From Clostridiales bacterium (GTDB taxonomy: Bacteria > Bacillota > Clostridia > Christensenellales > Aristaeellaceae), in assembly GCA_022776785.1 (NCBI GenBank), contig JALFHA010000021.1:1-6606 (forward strand): a DNA stretch of 6,606 bases. The letters are read 5' to 3'. A program made the translations under genes and the position numbers. The number at the start of each line of letters is the position of its first letter. The first letter of the stretch is position 1. The notes beneath the pieces were generated by a model. The model was not told the origin of the DNA. It saw nothing but the letters and a program-made list of their open reading frames with translations, and did no database searches. Shown here one piece after another: positions 4,800-6,606 of this stretch.

Positions 4800-5252
4800 C
4801 TACACGCAGGTACGCGGCCTTGCAGGGCGCTCCGGGGCGCTTTGCGACTCCTCTGGCAGCAGGTCGCTGAGCGATATGCCGTCGATCACGTCGTTAATCG
4901 CGCTGTATACCTTGGTGAACACGCGCAGGGAGGGGCACACGCCGCTGCGCTCGCACGCCTGACCGCCGTTGGCGACGCACTCCGCCGGAGCGAGGTCGCC
5001 CTCGGTCGCGCGCAGAATCATGCCTGCGGTGATCTCCTGCGGGGCGCGGGCCAGATGGTAGCCGCCCTGCGCGCCGCGAACGCTGCGCAGCAGCCCCGCG
5101 CGCGTGAGCACGCTGATGATCTGCTCCATGTACTTGCCGGAAATCTCCTGCCGCTCGGCGATCTCGCGCACGCTGACGGGCGTCTCCCCGTCGTGCTGCG
5201 CCAGATCGATCATGATGCGCAGGGCGTACCGGCCCTTGGTCGAGATCATCAT
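4800..5252 (-). CDS. iscR: Rrf2-family transcriptional regulator IscR
   Basis: This 150-residue winged-helix regulator probably senses Fe-S cluster status and controls the operon it leads. The N-terminal DNA-binding domain covers about residues 1-65 and shows the Rrf2 signature MMISTKGRYALRIMIDLA, then VREIAERQEISGKYMEQI, and the wing RSVRGAQGGYHLAR. Three cysteines, Cys92, Cys100 and Cys106, form the usual cluster-binding segment in the spacing C-x7-C-x5-C. IscR of E. coli has a similar three-cysteine region (C92, C98, C104) with slightly different spacing. Two ATG codons are adjacent. I chose the first, at 5252, because GGAGGG (5259-5264) is six bases away. A strong promoter lies at 5286-5314. 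Confidence 0.95.
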   Translation of the reverse strand: MMISTKGRYALRIMIDLAQHDGETPVSVREIAERQEISGKYMEQIISVLTRAGLLRSVRGAQGGYHLARAPQEITAGMILRATEGDLAPAECVANGGQACERSGVCPSLRVFTKVYSAINDVIDGISLSDLLPEESQSAPERPARPRTCV

Positions 5253-5285
5253 GTCCTTCCCTCCGCTTCATTTAGTCCGTTCCAG

Positions 5286-5314
5286 AGTATAGCACCGAAT
5301 TCATACTTCGTCAA
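5286..5314 (-). promoter_or_regulatory. Promoter of the isc operon
   Basis: On the minus strand -35 TTGACG (5309-5314) and -10 TATACT (5286-5291) are separated by exactly 17 bases. The sequence AGTAT-N12-ATACT (minus strand) forms an inverted repeat that spans the spacer and the -10 box. It is a candidate autoregulatory operator for IscR, although it does not match a binding consensus I know with confidence. Confidence 0.85.
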
Positions 5315-5339
5315 TAGGATTATGGGGATATTTTCGCGC

Positions 5340-5368
5340 AAAAAGCGAGACTCTATGCAGAATCCCGC
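5340..5368 (-). terminator. Intrinsic terminator after the pyridoxamine kinase gene
   Basis: On the minus strand a 10-bp stem (5359-5368 with 5345-5354, two G-T pairs, loop GCAT) is followed by TTTTTG. It lies about 115 bases after the kinase stop and just upstream of the isc promoter, so it insulates the isc operon. The stretch 5369-5482 between it and the kinase holds only a weak 4-bp hairpin with TTTT (5463-5478) and no gene that I can see. Confidence 0.75.
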
Positions 5369-5482
5369 AAAATCGGTCAGCAGCCGCTCCCGCTTCCGAC
5401 TAGCCTTGTGCTTTTCCTTTTCTGCAAACGAGGCCGATCATGAATCCATTTACAAGCGGCTCAAAAGCTGCCCGCAGCCCTA

Positions 5483-6271
5483 TCAGATTTTTGGCAGCAA
5501 GCCCCTGTCGCCCAGCGCGATCTCCCGGGCGACGTCTGCGCCCGCGCGCGCAGCGGCCTGCTCGAGCGTGCAGCCGCGCAGCAGCGCGTCGATGAGCGCC
5601 GCGCCGAACAGATCGCCCGCACCGCCGCTGCGCCCCGTCAGGCGCTCGTAGGGCTGACAGAAGCGATTCCCAGCCGCATCCTGCCCAAGCACGGCATGGC
5701 CGCCATCATCCGTCCTTGCGCTGGTGATGACGGCCGCACGGCCGGGCGCACACAGGCGCTCAAGCAGCTCATCCGCCGACGTGCCGCGCATGGCCTCCTC
5801 ATAGGGCACACCTGTCAGCAGGCAGGCTTCCGTCAGGTTCGGCGTGACGATACTCGCATGCGCATGCAGCCTCCGAAAGCCCTCCGCCTGTTCGTCCGTC
5901 ACGGAGGCATAGGCGCGCCCGCCGTCGCCCAGAATTGGGTCGAGCAGCACGGGCACGCCGCGTGCGCGCGCTCTGTCCGCCTCTGCGGCGAGCAGACGCG
6001 CCTGTGCAAGCCCCGTGATGTAGCCGATGTAGAGAAAGTCGTATCCGATGCCCAGTGCGCGCCACGTCTCAAGGGACGCGCAGAGGTAATCCGTCGTGTC
6101 AAGCGAAGCGTGCCTGCCCAGATTCAGCGTGTTGGAAATCATCGCCGTGGGCAGCGCCAGCACCTCATGCCCGCGCGCTTCCAGCACGGCGGTGTGCATC
6201 CGCACGCCGACGCGGCTGCGCCCGGTGATGTCTCCCAGCAGCAGGACGGTCTTGGCTCCGTTGGTTTCCAT
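5483..6271 (-). CDS. Pyridoxamine/pyridoxal kinase (ribokinase superfamily)
   Basis: This 262-residue kinase would phosphorylate B6 vitamers with ATP and so feed PLP synthesis by salvage. Landmarks are the N-terminal strand VLLLGDITGRSRVG (9-22), LPTAMISNTLN (40-50), which resembles the clostridial PTA-LS-HT substrate segment, LLDPILGDGG (109-118), IVTPNLTEACLLTG (141-154), and the anion hole with catalytic Asp220 in GGAGDLFGAAL (216-226). Hydroxymethylpyrimidine kinases share this fold, so the substrate is an inference. I chose the ATG at 6271 (METNGAK) because AGGAG (6276-6280) is four bases away and family similarity begins there. Longer in-frame starts would run through a terminator hairpin. 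The gene lies next to the isc operon, whose IscS needs PLP, but has its own terminator and a structured leader. Confidence 0.9.
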   Translation of the reverse strand: METNGAKTVLLLGDITGRSRVGVRMHTAVLEARGHEVLALPTAMISNTLNLGRHASLDTTDYLCASLETWRALGIGYDFLYIGYITGLAQARLLAAEADRARARGVPVLLDPILGDGGRAYASVTDEQAEGFRRLHAHASIVTPNLTEACLLTGVPYEEAMRGTSADELLERLCAPGRAAVITSARTDDGGHAVLGQDAAGNRFCQPYERLTGRSGGAGDLFGAALIDALLRGCTLEQAAARAGADVAREIALGDRGLLPKI

Positions 6272-6293
6272 ACAGCTCCTGTCCCCCATTCTG

Positions 6294-6330
6294 AAAAGGA
6301 GGATTCCCCCTGTCCGAAAGGGAATCCTCC
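6294..6330 (-). terminator. Intrinsic terminator just before the kinase start
   Basis: On the minus strand GGAGGATTCCC (6320-6330) pairs perfectly with GGGAATCCTCC (6298-6308) over 11 bases and is followed by TTTTCAG. It ends only about 20 bases before the kinase ATG, so it either attenuates the kinase gene or ends the upstream gene. No promoter is visible between it and the kinase, which favours attenuation. Confidence 0.85.
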
Positions 6331-6448
6331 GAATCCACGAAATCAGCCAAACCGGCATGATACCGGCTGCAAGCACCTGTAACACTGCAAGTCCCGTTGC
6401 TTTGCGACTGGGACGGGCCTTACAGGAGGATTTGCAGATCAAAGCCTC
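6331..6448 (-). promoter_or_regulatory. Structured leader of the kinase gene, candidate riboswitch or attenuator
   Basis: Reading the minus strand, a long interrupted helix forms. CTGCAA (6432-6437) pairs with TTGCAG (6367-6372), then CCTGTAA (6420-6426) pairs with TTACAGG (6376-6382). These enclose a hairpin at 6391-6414 with 10 bp, one bulged base and an AAA loop. A further stem CAGCC/GGCTG (6365-6369/6344-6348) is an alternative or additional element. The segment AATCCTCC (6425-6432) is perfectly complementary to the 5' arm of the terminator (6323-6330), so it can act as an anti-terminator. It overlaps the 5' strand of the long helix, making the two states exclusive. No matching known riboswitch class comes to mind. 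The ligand is unknown. Confidence 0.5.
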
Positions 6449-6606
6449 TTATTCCGTCTTTTTCCCGGCCTTTTCCCCCGGCTTTTGCTCGACCTTCCTG
6501 AGCACGACCGCCGTGCGCGCCGGAACATAGACGGCAAAGCCCTGTCCGAGCTGCGGGTCATTGGCCCATGTATGGTAGGTCACGCTCTTGTCGATGCGGT
6601 CATAGC
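6449..6606 (-). CDS. C-terminal end of a protein, possibly a carbohydrate-active enzyme (partial)
   Basis: An open frame enters from the right edge and ends at TAA (6449-6451) after 51 visible residues. It includes TYHTWANDPQLGQGFAVYVPARTAVVLRK and then a Lys/Glu/Gly-rich tail (EQKPGEKAGKKTE). The pattern FAVYVPARTAVVLRK resembles the last strands of the C-terminal beta domain of alpha-amylase-family enzymes such as pullulanases and branching enzymes. This is weak evidence from a short piece. The charged tail looks like a disordered extension. The kinase leader begins immediately after its stop. Confidence 0.6.
   Translation of the reverse strand, partial: YDRIDKSVTYHTWANDPQLGQGFAVYVPARTAVVLRKVEQKPGEKAGKKTE

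Noticed and set aside
4740..5651. Plus-strand open frame across iscR and the kinase end
   Set aside because: It runs antisense through iscR, the isc promoter and a terminator, and shows no recognisable protein features.
6272..6442. Upstream start for the kinase, giving about 57 extra residues
   Set aside because: The extension would translate through the perfect terminator hairpin and structured leader, has no family similarity, and the ATG at 6271 has its own AGGAG.
6331..6448. TPP riboswitch or T-box upstream of the kinase
   Set aside because: I could not find the conserved TPP core (CTGAGA and the GATAATGCCAGCG-like segment) or a T-box sequence with a TGGN bulge.

Overview
This window looks like the chromosome of a fairly GC-rich Firmicute, probably in the Clostridia. 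The evidence is a compact tRNA cluster in the order Val-Asp-Phe-Gly-Cys, an iscR-iscS-iscU (Rrf2/NifS/NifU-type) iron-sulfur cluster operon, a clostridial-type pyridoxamine kinase, and strong consensus sigma-A promoters. All of these housekeeping genes lie on the minus strand. The left third is different: it is more AT-rich, reads on the plus strand, and looks like inserted accessory DNA.

Region by region. (1) Positions 1-237 and 2120-2357 are two copies of one direct repeat, about 92% identical by hand alignment. They bracket a two-gene plus-strand cassette: a 320-residue serine recombinase without a zinc ribbon (364-1326) and an unrecognised 187-residue protein (1333-1896) whose ribosome binding site lies on the recombinase stop. 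The cassette has its own promoter. A short motif, AGTAG[T/A]CTA, occurs five times around it, including directly repeated copies at 337-346 and 2003-2012; these are candidate recombination or control sites. Each long repeat carries a copy of the terminator of the neighbouring tRNA operon and a 34-codon relic reading frame. (2) Positions 2312-2836 hold the tRNA operon, with promoter, five tRNAs and terminator, on the minus strand. (3) Positions 2997-5314 hold the isc operon on the minus strand: an iscR promoter, iscR, iscS, iscU and a strong intrinsic terminator. (4) Positions 5340-6448 hold a pyridoxamine/pyridoxal kinase gene on the minus strand with its own terminator. It is preceded by a structured leader and an intrinsic terminator about 20 nt before the start codon. 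(5) Positions 6449-6606 hold the C-terminal end of another minus-strand gene.

How the parts work together. IscS is a PLP enzyme that takes sulfur from cysteine, IscU is the scaffold on which clusters are built, and IscR probably senses cluster status and controls the operon. The adjacent kinase salvages vitamin B6, which leads to PLP, the IscS cofactor. That link is suggestive, but the kinase is transcribed separately.

The two most interesting items are the leader of the kinase gene and the recombinase cassette. The leader has a long interrupted helix, and its 5' strand overlaps an 8-nt perfect anti-terminator for the terminator hairpin, which is a riboswitch-like layout. The cassette is a small repeat-flanked recombinase unit placed directly downstream of the tRNA operon.
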